The notes below the pieces were generated by a model. It ran no database searches, was not told the origin of the DNA, and saw only the letters and a program-made list of their open reading frames with translations. The position numbers were made by a program, and so were the translations under genes. A DNA stretch of 64,000 nucleotides from Megamerina dolium. Its lineage: Eukaryota; Arthropoda; Insecta; Diptera; Megamerinidae. Shown piece after piece: positions 26,195-38,859 of the stretch (position 1 is its first letter; each line of letters begins with the position of its first letter). Location: assembly GCA_963854835.1 (NCBI GenBank), contig OY978526.1, forward strand, positions 32,273,001 through 32,337,000, given 5' to 3'.

Positions 26195-27640
26195 AAAAAC
26201 AGGAAATCTTTTATATAAAAACACTGAAATCCAACTTAAAACCGAATGCACTCTTATTCGACAGAATTAAAAAATTGAAATTAAACTTAAGTGAGCGGTT
26301 GACAATATGGTTATTGTTCGAAATCGTAACGTTGTCCTAGCAAAAATTTACTAACATCCCGTCGGAAACAAAATATATACACTGTGGATGCATTTTCAAA
26401 TTTATTTTTACTCCCCGGTTATTATTTTTTTAGAACTTCCTGACGGGAACTATTCGACAAAAACTGCAAAGGGAACAATCAAATATATATATATGTATAT
26501 AAGTATTTATGGATATATCATTATATGACTTTTTAAGTGAAATCTTACTGACTGTTCACTGATTTTAAAAGAGCTTCCCTTCCAAACTCACATATATGTT
26601 GCACTTCCCGCCTTCATAACACATATTATATTCTAGCAAAGTTTTAACAACTAAAGTAAGATTTATGTAGAGATTTAAGTTCTTTTAGTATCTAAATCTT
26701 CATAGTTAATCAAATGCAAAAACTGGCAGAAACTAAATGTCATTGGAATAACGCACAACGATTTAGTGTTGTTAAACTATCTTATATTACAGTAAAACCT
26801 TGATTTACATGTCAATTATTTGACTGGAACATTGGACTCATTTTCCTTTTCAACAGTTTACATTGCTATGTGGTTACAAGGGAACAATCAAAATTATTGG
26901 TTAGTATGCCAATATTTTAACACGTTTTACTCTCAATCTTTTATTTATTCTTTACCTTCGCCCAATATTCATTTCTCAAGGCAACAACAATTTCATTACT
27001 TTGGCCATTCTGAAAGAATAGGTATGCATACCTTTACGAAAAAAGTAGAATTAAAGATAAAAACAAGAAAGACATACGGAAAGAAGAAGAAGAAGAAGTA
27101 AATAATAAAACAACAATAATAATATGATTCAACAACTACTCGGAAATATTTTGACATTACACGTACATGGCAAGAGAAAGGATTTTCCGATTTCCTTAGC
27201 TGGTATTATTATACCATGTGTACTTCAAATAAAAGAATGTAAATCATGATATGACGATAATTGAGTTACTACTGTAAATAAAACAATTAGAAAAAAGCGG
27301 GAATCCTATTTCTGGTTAATTAGGATATGATTTACTTCCATATATGTATATTTCGATAGCAAATCAAATATAAATATGATTTTAAAGACATTATTTTGCA
27401 TTATATTTGTATTCGTCGGTATCTAACACCATTGTGACAATTGTAGTAGACAGGGTGCAATAATTATGGGATTCTTCTACAGGTGGAATGCTTCAAAAGT
27501 TTAGTTTCATAATAAAGTTAGTAAAATACAGTAAAACATTGACAGCAAAGATTGATAGTGAAATATCGCAACACGTTAAAGCTGAAAATCCACACGATGC
27601 ATATTCGCATCAGCACGTTCTACATTTCAAATTATATATA
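26195..27640. other. upstream region, no gene seen
   Basis: Sequence upstream of the ATG at 26190. It should contain the 5' UTR and promoter of that gene, but I could not place a start site. GAA-rich coding-like runs near 27060-27100 are simple sequence. Confidence 0.35.
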
Positions 27641-27642
27641 TT

Positions 27643-27714
<72 letters not shown>

Positions 27715-27790
27715 CATATATATGTATATATGTATATATATATACATATATACATACATACATATATATATATATATGTATATATATATA
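27640..27790. repeat. (TA)n tract, left of the Tc1 insertion
   Basis: About 150 bases of TA/TATG/TACA repeats ending exactly where the Tc1-like element begins. The matching tract resumes at 29442. Confidence 0.9.
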
Positions 27791-29441
27791 CAGTGGCTCC
27801 CAGCTTATTTCGTACAGTGACAGTTTAAAAATTGCTGCAGTCGTAATTCCTAATATAGCAAAAATTTGAACAAAATATAAATGCCATTTTAGAAAGGAAG
27901 GTTTGTTTTTTATTTTCCAAAATTTACTTTTTCAAAATTTTAGTGTTTGACACTATAAAAAAATAAAATAAGAAAAAAATAGGAAAATTCATGTCACAGC
28001 TTATTTCGTACAGTCTCTTTAAGTTCAAACTAAAAACAAAGTAAGTTGATTTTAATATTTAGTTGACATCCCTTAGCGTTAATGACAGCCTGGAGTCTAT
28101 TTGGCATTGAATCCACCAATTTTTGAGTGATGTCTGGTGTGATTTTTTTCCATTCTTCCATCAGTACCTTCTTTAGGTCTTGCTTATTAGAAATCTTGTG
28201 TGTTCTTATTTTATTGTCCAAAATAGACCAAAGATTTTCAGTCACATTCATGTCAGGTGACTGTGGTGGTGGAGACATCAAGTGTGGGCAGTTCCAAATA
28301 AGCCAAGATTGCACAATCCCAGATTTATGTTTTGGGTCATTATCTTGGTAGTACCGAAATTCTTCCCGCAAACCCAGTTTGTCTGCACTTTGAAGTAAAT
28401 TGTTTTTCAGAATCTCGAGGTACTTCATTTTGTCCATTGTTTCCTCAATAAAAACCAATTCACCTACTCCGGCTGCTGACATACAGGCCCAAACCATCAC
28501 GCTACCGCCACCATGCTTCACTGTGGGCTTAAGGTTCTCCTTGTTTAGCTCGGTATTCGCTTTACGCCAAACATATGACATTCCGTCCGAGCCAAAAATA
28601 TTAAACTTAGACTCATCCGCGAAAATAACGGTATTCCAGAACGCAGGAGTCTTAATAATATGCTCTTTGGCGGAGTCAAGTCGGCGTTGTATATTCATTT
28701 TTGAAATGAATGGTTTCTTTCGGGCTACTCGACCGTTCAAGTCATGATTGCGCAGCACACGTCGGACAGTTTCAGCACTGGATGATTTTCCTATTTCACG
28801 CTGAACCTCTGCAGCCAACTTCGGAGCGGATAACTTTGGATTTTTCTTAATTTTTCGTACAATATAACGCTCGTCTGAAGCGTTGAAAATCTTATTAGGT
28901 GCTTCTCTGCCCTTGTTCTCCAACCGATTTTCGCGAACGAAGCGTTGAATGATGTATTGGACAGTTGAGGCACTTAAATTTGTCATTTCAGCAATTTTTC
29001 GCACACTCTGACCTTTCCTAAAATGGTTAATTACCAGTTTACGCTGTTCCATCGTTGTACGACGACCCATAACGCTAAATGTTTAATTTACAGCACTTTA
29101 ACTATTTAAAATAATAATAATAAAAATTGTTATAATAGTTAAAAAGGTCCAAAAACTCATACAATTCAAAAAAACTTTGTAACTGCGCGGCAGAATGAAA
29201 CTTACTTACATTGAAGTTTGTGTACGAAATAAGATGTGAGCTGAAAATCAGCTGATCAATAGTTTTTCTCTCTTGCATGACAAAAAGAACAATTTTTGGG
29301 GTTCCCCGTTTTCTTATTAGGTTTACTAAACACATACATAGACATCTACATTCAAAACTTATTGATAAGTTTTTTAGTTTCGATGTTACAGCCATGTACA
29401 TAAAAATATATACACTGTACGAAATAAGCTGTGAGCCACTG
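27791..29441 (-). mobile_element. intact Tc1-like element, copy 1
   Basis: Inverted ends CAGTGGCTCCCAGCTTATTT and the reverse of CAGTGGCTCACAGCTTATTT, flanked by TA. Each end has an outer and an inner repeat of AGCTTATTTCGTACA (about 27801 and 28001 at one end, 29232 and 29419 inverted at the other). This is the inverted-repeat/direct-repeat layout known from several Tc1-like elements. Length is 1651 bp. It carries one intact transposase gene (28030-29070, minus). The insertion is in a (TA)n tract, in keeping with its TA target. Confidence 0.93.
28030..29070 (-). CDS. Tc1-like transposase (DD34E), intact
   Basis: A 346-aa uninterrupted protein of usual length for the family. It has two N-terminal helix-turn-helix domains: residues ~5-60, including RKGQSVRKIAEMTNLSASTV, and ~60-120, with KLSAPKLAAEV. 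The catalytic domain follows: Asp in VIFADESKFNIF, Asp in YYQDNDPKHKS, and Glu in NVTENLW. Thirty-four residues lie between the second Asp and the Glu, giving DD34E. A KHGGGSVMVWACMS block is typical. The enzyme would bind the terminal repeats and cut and paste the element. It differs from copy 2 at about four residues (for example T/I next to the catalytic Glu). No lesion is visible. Confidence 0.93.
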   Translation of the reverse strand: MGRRTTMEQRKLVINHFRKGQSVRKIAEMTNLSASTVQYIIQRFVRENRLENKGREAPNKIFNASDERYIVRKIKKNPKLSAPKLAAEVQREIGKSSSAETVRRVLRNHDLNGRVARKKPFISKMNIQRRLDSAKEHIIKTPAFWNTVIFADESKFNIFGSDGMSYVWRKANTELNKENLKPTVKHGGGSVMVWACMSAAGVGELVFIEETMDKMKYLEILKNNLLQSADKLGLREEFRYYQDNDPKHKSGIVQSWLIWNCPHLMSPPPQSPDMNVTENLWSILDNKIRTHKISNKQDLKKVLMEEWKKITPDITQKLVDSMPNRLQAVINAKGCQLNIKINLLCF

Positions 29442-29582
<141 letters not shown>

Positions 29583-29584
29583 GA

Positions 29585-31225
<1,641 letters not shown>

Positions 31226-31229
31226 CTTA

Positions 31230-31631
31230 TGCTGCAACTAGCCACCGACGTAGCGTACGTACGTACCGCTCGTACGTAAGAACATACAAATGCTGCAACT
31301 AGCCACCGACGTAAAAACGTAGAACGTGTCAGCTGACACGACCTATCTTATGGGAATGTCGTGTTAACGAAAACTCACCACCGTATGACGGTGACGGATC
31401 GGTTGCTCGGATCGGAGAAAATCAATGCAATTTTGTATGTTCTTACGTACGGGCGGTACGTAAGAACATACATGGCTAGTTGCAGCATAAATTGCATTGA
31501 TTTTCTCCGCTACGAGCAACGTCTACGTCACCGTCATACGGTGGTGAGTTTTCGTTAACACGACATTCCCATAAGGTAGGTCGTGTCAGCTGACACGTTC
31601 TACGTTTTTACGTCGGTGGCTAGTTGCAGCA
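31230..31631. mobile_element. foldback MITE with TTA target duplication
   Basis: Begins TGCTGCAACTAGCCACCGAC and ends with its reverse complement. Arms pair over roughly 140 bases (31291-31430 with 31492-31631). The first 61 bases repeat the outer end, and a CGTACG-rich palindrome lies in the loop. TTA flanks both ends (31227-31229 and 31632-31634). A 3-bp TWA duplication is characteristic of PIF/Harbinger elements. There is no open frame, so this is a non-autonomous element with a nested or rearranged left arm. Confidence 0.75.
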
Positions 31632-31639
31632 TTACTGAC

Positions 31640-33620
31640 TGGTAATTGCACGATTAGATGACAATTTATTCTGCCGCCATCTGTTGTGGCTCAGCTGGCA
31701 GTGCCAAGAAACGCCAAAAGACAGAACAGAAAGAGCAAGATATACATATCGCCATATATTGTATAACCTTATTTGTTTAAACATTCATTGGAAATAGAAG
31801 AATGCTGTTTAGTAGTATTGATTCAGAGCTGTAATTTTGTTCAACTGTTGGTGGATACGTTAAGTCGGTTGGGTACGTTATCAATTTATAATAAACAAAA
31901 AGTTGGCAGCGCGACAAATACCGCTTTTTGTTAAAGGAATGTTATGCAGACGGTTATTATAATTTGACGATATGATATTTTGATTGTGTGCCTTTCAACT
32001 AAAGTATGTTATGATGACGATTTTTCGATCTCCAATCACAGAACCGATTTTTTTTTCTACTGTTATTATATGTTATTACAATTCTGCTGCATCAGTCTGT
32101 GAAATTGTTGTGGTTTTACGCGTTTTACCTTGTGTTGAAAAAGGTAAAAAAATAATAAATATATGGGTTTCGCAATCCGTTTTTCATATAAAATTACATT
32201 ACTTTCCATTACCCTACATATTAACATAATTGAATGATCGATCATGGTTGTTTAATGGCGGAAATAATCGCTCAAATTTTTAGAGTGTTGACTAATCGTA
32301 TCAAAGGAAATCCACTACTGCACTTACATACCTTACGAAAAAGTAAAACAAAATTGTTATACTGTTTCAACTGTGTGTCTAAATGAATGGATTTTTCGCC
32401 TGCCCCCGATGTCCCCTCTCTTTGAGTCCTAATTTTGAGTCAAAAAAAGCTTCTGTATTATGTGCTGAGAAGCAAATGTACTACTCACCGAGATTTTTTA
32501 CGATATACAATATTTTCAAATCGGCTATTAAATTACAATTTTTTGACTGTTTTTGGCGGTTTTTCGCAAGGTAAACAAATTTGAATGTTGCCGAGATATT
32601 TTTAAGACATCGACTTTTGACGATTAAGTGTTTTCTATCATCATTGCAAATCGGCTATCAAATGACAATTTTTTGACTGTTTTTGGTGGTTTTTCGCAAG
32701 GTAAACAAATTTCAATGTTGCCGAGATATTTTTAAGACATCGACTTTTAAAGATTAAGAGTTTTTTATCATCATTTTATACAAAAAGAGAAAAGAATTAA
32801 GTGAACGCTAAAAATCTTTTCAGAAATATGAACATCGAGTAAAAGTTTGCACTTGTCATCAATACATTTCAGATTGCTGGCATGTGCAAATATTCACACA
32901 AATATTTGTTCACGATAGGTCTGAATATGATTGTTTATTTTAATGCCTCATAAATAACACATAATTATGAATCTCTTTAAAGTCAAATAAAATATATTGA
33001 ACGTCCATAAATAAGAATAAGGAATAAGAACATAATATGAACATTCTTAGCACTCAGAATATGGTTTGTAGGGATATTTTTATGGATGCTTATCAAATAA
33101 TAAATATCAGCCAATTAACAATGAAAAAGTAACTACATGCCCATGTTATAAATTCGCTGGTTAATTTGATATAGAATAGATTTAAATTGTTTGCAATTTG
33201 TTTGATGTTAGCAATCAGATAATTCTATAAATTTGCCAATTCTTTGCAATTTCTGTTCGCGTACTATTTCTTCTCTTCTCACTCTCTTAAATTTCGATTG
33301 AAAATTCTTACTTCCAAATAAAAGGAAACGATTTCTTTACGCTTTTAAAAATTTGCAATTTTTTGTTCGAAAACCGTTTCCTTATTTTCGAGTATATTTT
33401 TTCCAGACATCATTAAGCAGGTTTAGTAACCTAAGAGAGAGAGAGAGAGAGAGAGCACGATAATACATGAGTTCAGTGGAAAAATCGTTTATGGTATGCT
33501 ATTTCAATTATTTATTTATTAAAATATTAAGATCTTATCTAAAAATAACAACGATATATATGCATTAGCCTTTTATGATTTAATAGTTTTTGTGGTACGA
33601 GACCAGTTTTGTATCAAAAA
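31640..33620. other. no gene seen; tandem repeat at 32518-32777
   Basis: Contains a two-copy ~130-bp tandem repeat, with AATCGGCTAT(T/C)AAAT at 32519 and 32649 and GCCGAGATATTTTTAAGACA in both units. A (GA)n run lies at 33434-33454. No coding sequence recognised. The part nearest 33620 is 3' flank of the PACRG-like gene. Confidence 0.5.
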
Positions 33621-33625
33621 CGAAG

Positions 33626-34707
33626 TTAATTCTGTTGCTCAGTCTCCGAATTAGGCTTTGTTGCTTTATATTCACATTTCGGATAAATGCTGCTCTCGTA
33701 CGTTGGTATCATGTATTTAATGTTAATAAAAGCGTTAGGACCACCACAATGCTCTAATAGTTTAAGCGTATCTTCGATGACATCACCGATGCGACGGTCA
33801 CGATCAGGATCGATACCAGAACCAAGATTAACATTTATGTTCTTATAGAGATTGCATACAGCTAACAGCTGTCGATAGTATGGTACTAATGCCTGCCCAA
33901 CACATGGTCCTACCAAGGAAATATAGATTTATATGATTGCTATTTAGGTACATGACTACTGGGAATAACTTTTTCATACCTACTAACACCATTAGCTGTA
34001 AGACCTTCAGTGCAGCAATAATAATTTTCTTATCGCGTGTATTAAATGCTCTTTTTAAAGGTAAAATTAGCTTTGGTAGAACAGGCAATATTTTATGTGG
34101 AGCTTTCGTGATTAAGTCCATGGCAGCAAACTGAGCTATTGTTCGTAATTCAACATCATTATCGGATAGCCTGTGGCATTAAATTGATATAATTATATTT
34201 TAAATACATATTACAGAAACTGCTTACCCGTCTACGAATATCGGCAGATAGTAACAGTAATCAAGGTCCTTTGTATCGCAAAACCATTTGATTGGAAAGC
34301 CTTTCTTTGGATTCTTAATGAATAAAGAACGTCCAGAGACTCCAACGGGAATATCGCCCCGTTTGTAGTAAATTTTAAAAAATGTCTCTTTTATTGGGTG
34401 TTTCTTAAAAAGAGCAATCCTATAATCGAAATTATAGATATGATCGATTCTATTTTCAAAGCAGCGCTGTCGTAGCTTTACTCACTTTTTCGGTGGTATG
34501 ACTATCGTGTTCTTTTGCAACGCTTGATAGGTAAATGCTGGCACCCGTCTAGGCGGCTTCCATATGCAAATAAATTATAGAAAATTAATGGGAATCATCA
34601 GTTAATAATTGATAATTTAATTTCTGTAACGTTCTTCTGTTGCAGATACTTACGTATTCCTTTTTCTCGTATAAAAGCTCGCGACACTGCTTTCCCGTTA
34701 TATACAT
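33626..34707 (-). CDS. PACRG-like protein (parkin co-regulated gene family)
   Basis: Five exons join in frame with consensus sites: 34654-34707, 34486-34556, 34228-34419, 33980-34170 and 33626-33909, giving 263 aa from [18 protein letters not shown]. The match to PACRG is clear along the length: [14 protein letters not shown] (family SFRQFYERGDFP), [47 protein letters not shown], and the C-terminal [19 protein letters not shown]. Known PACRG proteins bind microtubule doublets as an inner-junction protein of ciliary and flagellar axonemes. A role in fly sperm tails or sensory cilia is therefore likely by homology. The N-terminus is fly-specific and divergent, and the C-terminus has a ~20-residue extension past the usual end. 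No lesions are seen. A broken inverted duplicate of exon 5 lies at 38587. Confidence 0.92.
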
Positions 34708-35099
34708 CGTATCGAATACAAATTGAACTCCTTTGTTTAATTATAGTAATAATTATTCTATTGTTGAGATACACACTAAAATATTTTGAAGGAAAATACC
34801 GAAATTCATAAATATTACTTAATACCTGATTTGGAGAAATCAGGAAATTAAAATGCTGACATTTGGAAAATTTTGTTTGTTCGTTTGTTCTTTTTTTTTT
34901 TGAAATTAAAAAAGAAGTTAAGATGTTTATGAAATAAAATGCAATTGTTGCTTGTACTTAAAAAGTACTATTTATATTAAAATTTTATTTAATACAAACA
35001 TACAAATTCAATTAGACCCGTTCCGATTCGCTTTAAAATAATATGGCTTTTAGTTCGGAATTTAGTTTAGTTATGACATTTATTTTCTTTATTAAAGAG

Positions 35100-35350
35100 A
35101 TATCCTAAAACCAAAAGAAGGTCTTCCAGACCATATTCACGCACTTTTGGGTACAAAAAGTTGCCGGCATTGACGGCTCGATCTTCTACATAACTATACC
35201 CAATGATGCTTCCGACCCGCAAATTGCACCAAATAATAATCATTTTCGGAGAGTATCGGTAATTGATAAGTGATCTGTGGATTTGTGTCGTTCCAAATGT
35301 GATAATTTTGCTTATTCACAAAGCATTGACACACGAGTAAGTTTTTTCCT
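35100..35350 (-). pseudogene. relic of an IS630/Tc1-like transposase
   Basis: The minus strand contains a decayed NKQNYHIWNDTNPQI-like stretch spread over frames. It resembles the FVNKQNCRIWG..NP block after the first catalytic Asp of a DDE transposase family also seen at 55612-56722. Only a short fragment survives. Confidence 0.4.
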
Positions 35351-35359
35351 CACTTATCG

Positions 35360-35713
35360 TCAAATTCATAAAAAAACGACCTTACAGTCGACCGGTCATC
35401 AGAATTATACCCTGCACTTGTAGAGAGAAAAAGTCTAAGCATGATATTGCTGAAATTTTTAGAAATTTTTAGTCTTTTTTTAGCTTATAACTGCAAACCA
35501 TATTATATGTTTAAATCGTTTTCGAGATTTTTCCTTTAACTAAAAGAATTGCAAAAAATCACGTTCTTTGCGAATATCTCGAAAACGCTTCATCGGAGAA
35601 ATGAAGTTTCTCTTTCAGCAACTCAAGGTTAATCCAGACAACTTACTTATTTTGAGGTACTCGCAAAAGATAATAAAATTGTCGAGTAGTGTAACCTATA
35701 TTTTCCTTTCTAG
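35360..35713 (+). other. left flank of hAT; possible PACRG-duplicate intron
   Basis: The last ~20 bases, CCTATATTTTCCTTTCTAG, resemble the end of intron 4 of the PACRG-like gene (CTATATTTCCTTGGTAG on its coding strand). I could not match the rest of this stretch to exon 4 with confidence. Confidence 0.4.
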
Positions 35714-35993
35714 TAGAGATGGTGGTAGTGCACTAAATTTTAAGCCCCACTTATTTTTTACTAGTGAAACTTTCAACTATGCAATTACACTAATGCGTAG
35801 TGGGCTTGGATTCATCTTCACTATCAATAATTGAATTAGTGATAATGCAAATTTTTTCCATTAATTTCAATAGTAGAATAATAAGTGTAAACAAATTTTA
35901 GCTCAGCACCGTGTAGTGGTGTAGCTATCGGTAGTGAAAGTGAAATATTTCAACTAAATTAAAATACAACCGGAACTATGACTACGATACGTA

Positions 35994-37204
35994 CCAGGTG
36001 TACAAGCTTAAATCCGCTGTTTGCTCGTAGATGGCGTTAGTGAGCTTATTGAGCTATTATCGACTGTGCATCCTTATTTTTATGAGTTCGACATCTGTTT
36101 ACATCAATTAGTAAACATCATCAGTGATTTCATACAACAACATACATTTTTCCTTGTATAATCATGTCTTCGTGCCAGAAAAAGAGCATATGCGGGAAGC
36201 TTTACTTTTTTGCTTCAATTTGAAGAAATCTGCTGCTGAGTCGCATCGAATGCTTGTGGAGGCCTATGATGACAGTGCGCTATCGGAAACCACTTGCAGA
36301 GACTGGTTTCGTCAGTTCAAAGAAGGCCATTTTGAAAATAGACACAGAAAAGTTGAGGACCATGATTTGCTGGCTCTTTTGGATGAAGACGACACCCAAT
36401 CGCAAAAAATGCTTGCCGAACAGTTAGGTGTTACTCAACAAGCCATTTCCACACGTTGGAAAATGGGTACCCCATGAAGTGAACGATAGGCAGATGGAGC
36501 GACGCCAAAACACATGCGAAATCTTGCTTTCTAGACAAAAAAGAAAGTCGTTCCTGCATCTTGTGGTGACTTGCGATGAAAAGTGGATATACTTTAAGAA
36601 TCGTAAACGAAACAAATCGTGGTTCGATCCCGGCCAACCAGCAACTTCTTCTCCAAGACCAAATCGCTTTGGACGCAAGACGATGCTGTGCGTTTGGTGG
36701 GATCAGCAGGGTGTCATCTACTACGAGCTGTTGAAACCTGGTGAAACTGTCGATGCTCACTGCTACCACCAACAACTAGTGAAATTGCTCCTTGCTTTGG
36801 GTGAAAAAAGGTCTGGTTATGAACAAAGACATGAGAAGCTGATTTTTCTCCACAACAAAGCCCCATCGCACACGTCAAAACTGGTCCAAAACTACTTGGA
36901 CACACTTAATTGGGAGGTGCTACCTCATCCCGCTTATTCACCAGACCTGGCCCCTTCTGACTATCACCTGTTTTCGTCGATGGGTCACGCGCTCGCCGAA
37001 CAGCACTTCGATTCGTATGAAGACGTCGGAAAATGGCTTGACGAGTATTTTGCCTCGAAAAATGAGGAATTCTTTTGGCTTGGTATACCCAAATTGCCTG
37101 AGAGATGGGAAAAATGTATAGCTAGTGAGGGCAAATACTTTGAATAAATTAATTTTTGGCTTTCTATGAAAAAAATGTGTGCGGATTTAAGCTTGTTCAC
37201 CTGG
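35994..37204 (+). mobile_element. mariner element with broken transposase
   Basis: Ends CCAGGTGTACAAGCTTAAATC and GATTTAAGCTTGTTCACCTGG are inverted repeats flanked by TA; length 1211 bp. The transposase begins near 36190 (MREALLFCFNLKKSAAESHR) and is open to the stop at 36475. A short deletion or frameshift at about 36450 separates it from the second part (36476-37147), which runs to the normal C-terminus (LPERWEKCIASEGKYFE). TCDEKWIYF keeps the first Asp and SPDLAPSDYHLF the third. The second motif, normally HDNARPH, reads HNKAPSH, so that Asp is lost. It lies inside the hAT element. Confidence 0.88.
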
Positions 37205-37223
37205 TATAAGTGTTTTAAAGAAT

Positions 37224-37745
37224 GTATATTTCAATAAGCAATTGAGAAGTCGAGCCCTCTCTCGAAGAACGAAAACTACACTCTACAAGTCTCTCATCAT
37301 GCCTGTCCTAACATATGGCGCTGAAGCCTGGACAATTTCCACCTCGGATGAGCGAATGCTTGGAGTTTTCGAGAGAAAAGTCCTACGCAGGATCTTTGGA
37401 CATATTTGCGTTGGTGGCGAGTACCGAATAAGGTACAACCATGAGCTGTACGAGCTATATGCCGATATTGACATAGTAAAGCGCATCAAAATCCAGCAAC
37501 TGCGCTGGCTAGCGAATGGAAGAACACGCTCCAGCCAAGAAGGTGTTATATTCGGAACCCGCTGGAGGACGACGCAGAAGAGGAATACCTAACCTCCGGG
37601 GGAAAAACCAAGTATTGGAGAACCTGACGGCGCTTAGAATTTCTAACTGGCGCCAGCTAGCAAAGAACAGAGATGGCTGGCGAAGCATGTTATTTTCGGC
37701 CTAAATCGATATTCGGTTGTTATGGCCACATAAGTAGTAAGTAAG
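37224..37745 (+). pseudogene. non-LTR retrotransposon 3' end (reverse transcriptase C-terminus)
   Basis: Encodes TKTTLYKSLIMPVLTYGAEAW, then GVFERKVLRRIFG and YNHELYELYADIDIVKRIKI. After a frameshift, MEEHAPAKKVLY continues to ISNWRQLAKNRDGWRSMLF. This is the usual C-terminal segment after the reverse transcriptase thumb in many arthropod non-LTR elements. It ends near a short TAAG repeat. It is 5'-truncated. A second, more decayed copy is at 59020-59215. Confidence 0.75.
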
Positions 37746-37854
37746 AATATTTCAATATTTCAATATAACAAATAAATACAATAATATACAGCCCCTACAA
37801 AAAACTGGCAATATAACTTATAGTGTAAGGAAAAGGTAAAAATTAATTCAAATT

Positions 37855-38130
37855 ATTCGCCCCCTTCGAAACTACTTTTTCTAAGTTCTTATCTCTCAAG
37901 TTTTTTATATCAGGAGCGCCCACCATCCCCGAAAAAGAAAATAACCGTTCTACGGGAGCAGAGGATATTATCGGGGTACTGTATTTAATAAATACATTTC
38001 TAATCATAGACTAAGTTCGGAGGATAGATTTATCAGGGACGTAGATTTATCCAGTATATATGTCTTGAACTGCTTCGAACTTGGGCTTTATCTCGTTGGA
38101 TGTTGCTGCAAGCATTTCGAAGAAAGGAAA
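37855..38130 (-). pseudogene. hAT transposase C-terminal dimerisation domain
   Basis: Minus-strand translation gives STPIISSAPVERLFSFSGMV, then DIKNLRDKNLEKVVSKGANN before a stop at about 37855. This corresponds to the hAT C-terminal block (P-SSAPVERLFS-GG-..R..L....E.L.FLK). Upstream, a frameshifted ILDKSTSLINLSSEL resembles the preceding helix region. The catalytic Asp residues are not present in the window. It belongs to the hAT element whose ends are at 35714 and 38577. Confidence 0.65.
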
Positions 38131-38586
38131 TAAAGTTGAATCATTACCACTCATAATCCTTTTTCTGTATTAACAATAGTGTTAAACTAGGCTGAAGGCT
38201 TAACAAAAGTCATAATTGTCATAATTGACAGCTGTTATTATATGGGCACACATTCTACATTATACTAAAATTCCCTCCATTTTCTGAAATAAGTTAGTGG
38301 AGAAATATTTTTTTTTTTTACTATTAGAATATTTAGTGGAAATAATTTTTTCAAACTTTAATATTATTTTAGAGGAAATTTTGCACCTCCACTGCCACTA
38401 AGCTGGAAGTGGAAAGTTTATTTAACTATCACTAATATTTATAATAGTGGAAGTGGGTAACTGGTTTTATTCCACTAAATAAGTAGTTAATAATATCAAC
38501 CAGCTCTACTACAACTAGAATGAGTGGTACTTAAGAGTACAGTCCACTTAAAATTTAGTGCTCTACCCCCATCTCTGCTTTTTTAG

Positions 38587-38850
38587 GACCACGTGTCGTT
38601 TAGTACCGTACTATCGACAGCTGTTAGCAATCTCTTTAGAACATAAATGTTAATCTTGGTTCTGATTGTCGCATCGGTGATGTAATCAAAGATACGCTCA
38701 AACTACTGCAGGACCTATGTTCCAATTAGGAGTAAAAAGGAGAAAAAAATGAGCATTGTGCTGGTCCTAAAGCAATAAAACCTAAACTGATCAAAAAAAT
38801 TAACCGGCGATTTGATAGCTTCTTTGGTACAAAACCAGCCAGGTGACAGA
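38587..38850 (+). pseudogene. inverted partial duplicate of PACRG-like exon 5
   Basis: The plus strand matches the coding strand of exon 5 of the PACRG-like gene: GTACC(G/A)TACTATCGACAGCTGTTAG, AGAACATAAATGTTAATCTTGG, GTCGCATCGGTGATGT and GAAGATACGCT/AAGATACGCTCAAACTA. It continues into GAGCATTGTG(C/G)TGGTCCTAA and 3' flanking similarity (GGTACAAAACCAGCC). It has deletions and a ~40-base foreign segment near 38715-38752. Because it is preceded by intron-like TTTTTTAG/GACC, it is a genomic DNA duplicate, not a retrocopy. It lies 4-5 kb upstream of, and opposite to, its parent. Confidence 0.8.
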
Positions 38851-38859
38851 CAGACGGAC

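Larger units (their letters stand above)
35714..38577. mobile_element. hAT element, defective, with nested insertions
   Basis: The left end TAGAGATGGTGGTAGTGCACTAAATTTTAA and right end (reverse complement CAGAGATGGGGGTAGAGCACTAAATTTTAA) form inverted repeats of hAT type. Imperfect direct repeats CTTTCTAG and CTTTTTTAG abut them and fit an 8-bp hAT target duplication. Inside are a mariner (35994-37204), a non-LTR fragment (37224-37745) and the C-terminal part of a hAT transposase on the minus strand (37855-38130). The N-terminal two thirds of the hAT gene are absent. The boundaries are my inference from the repeats. Confidence 0.6.
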
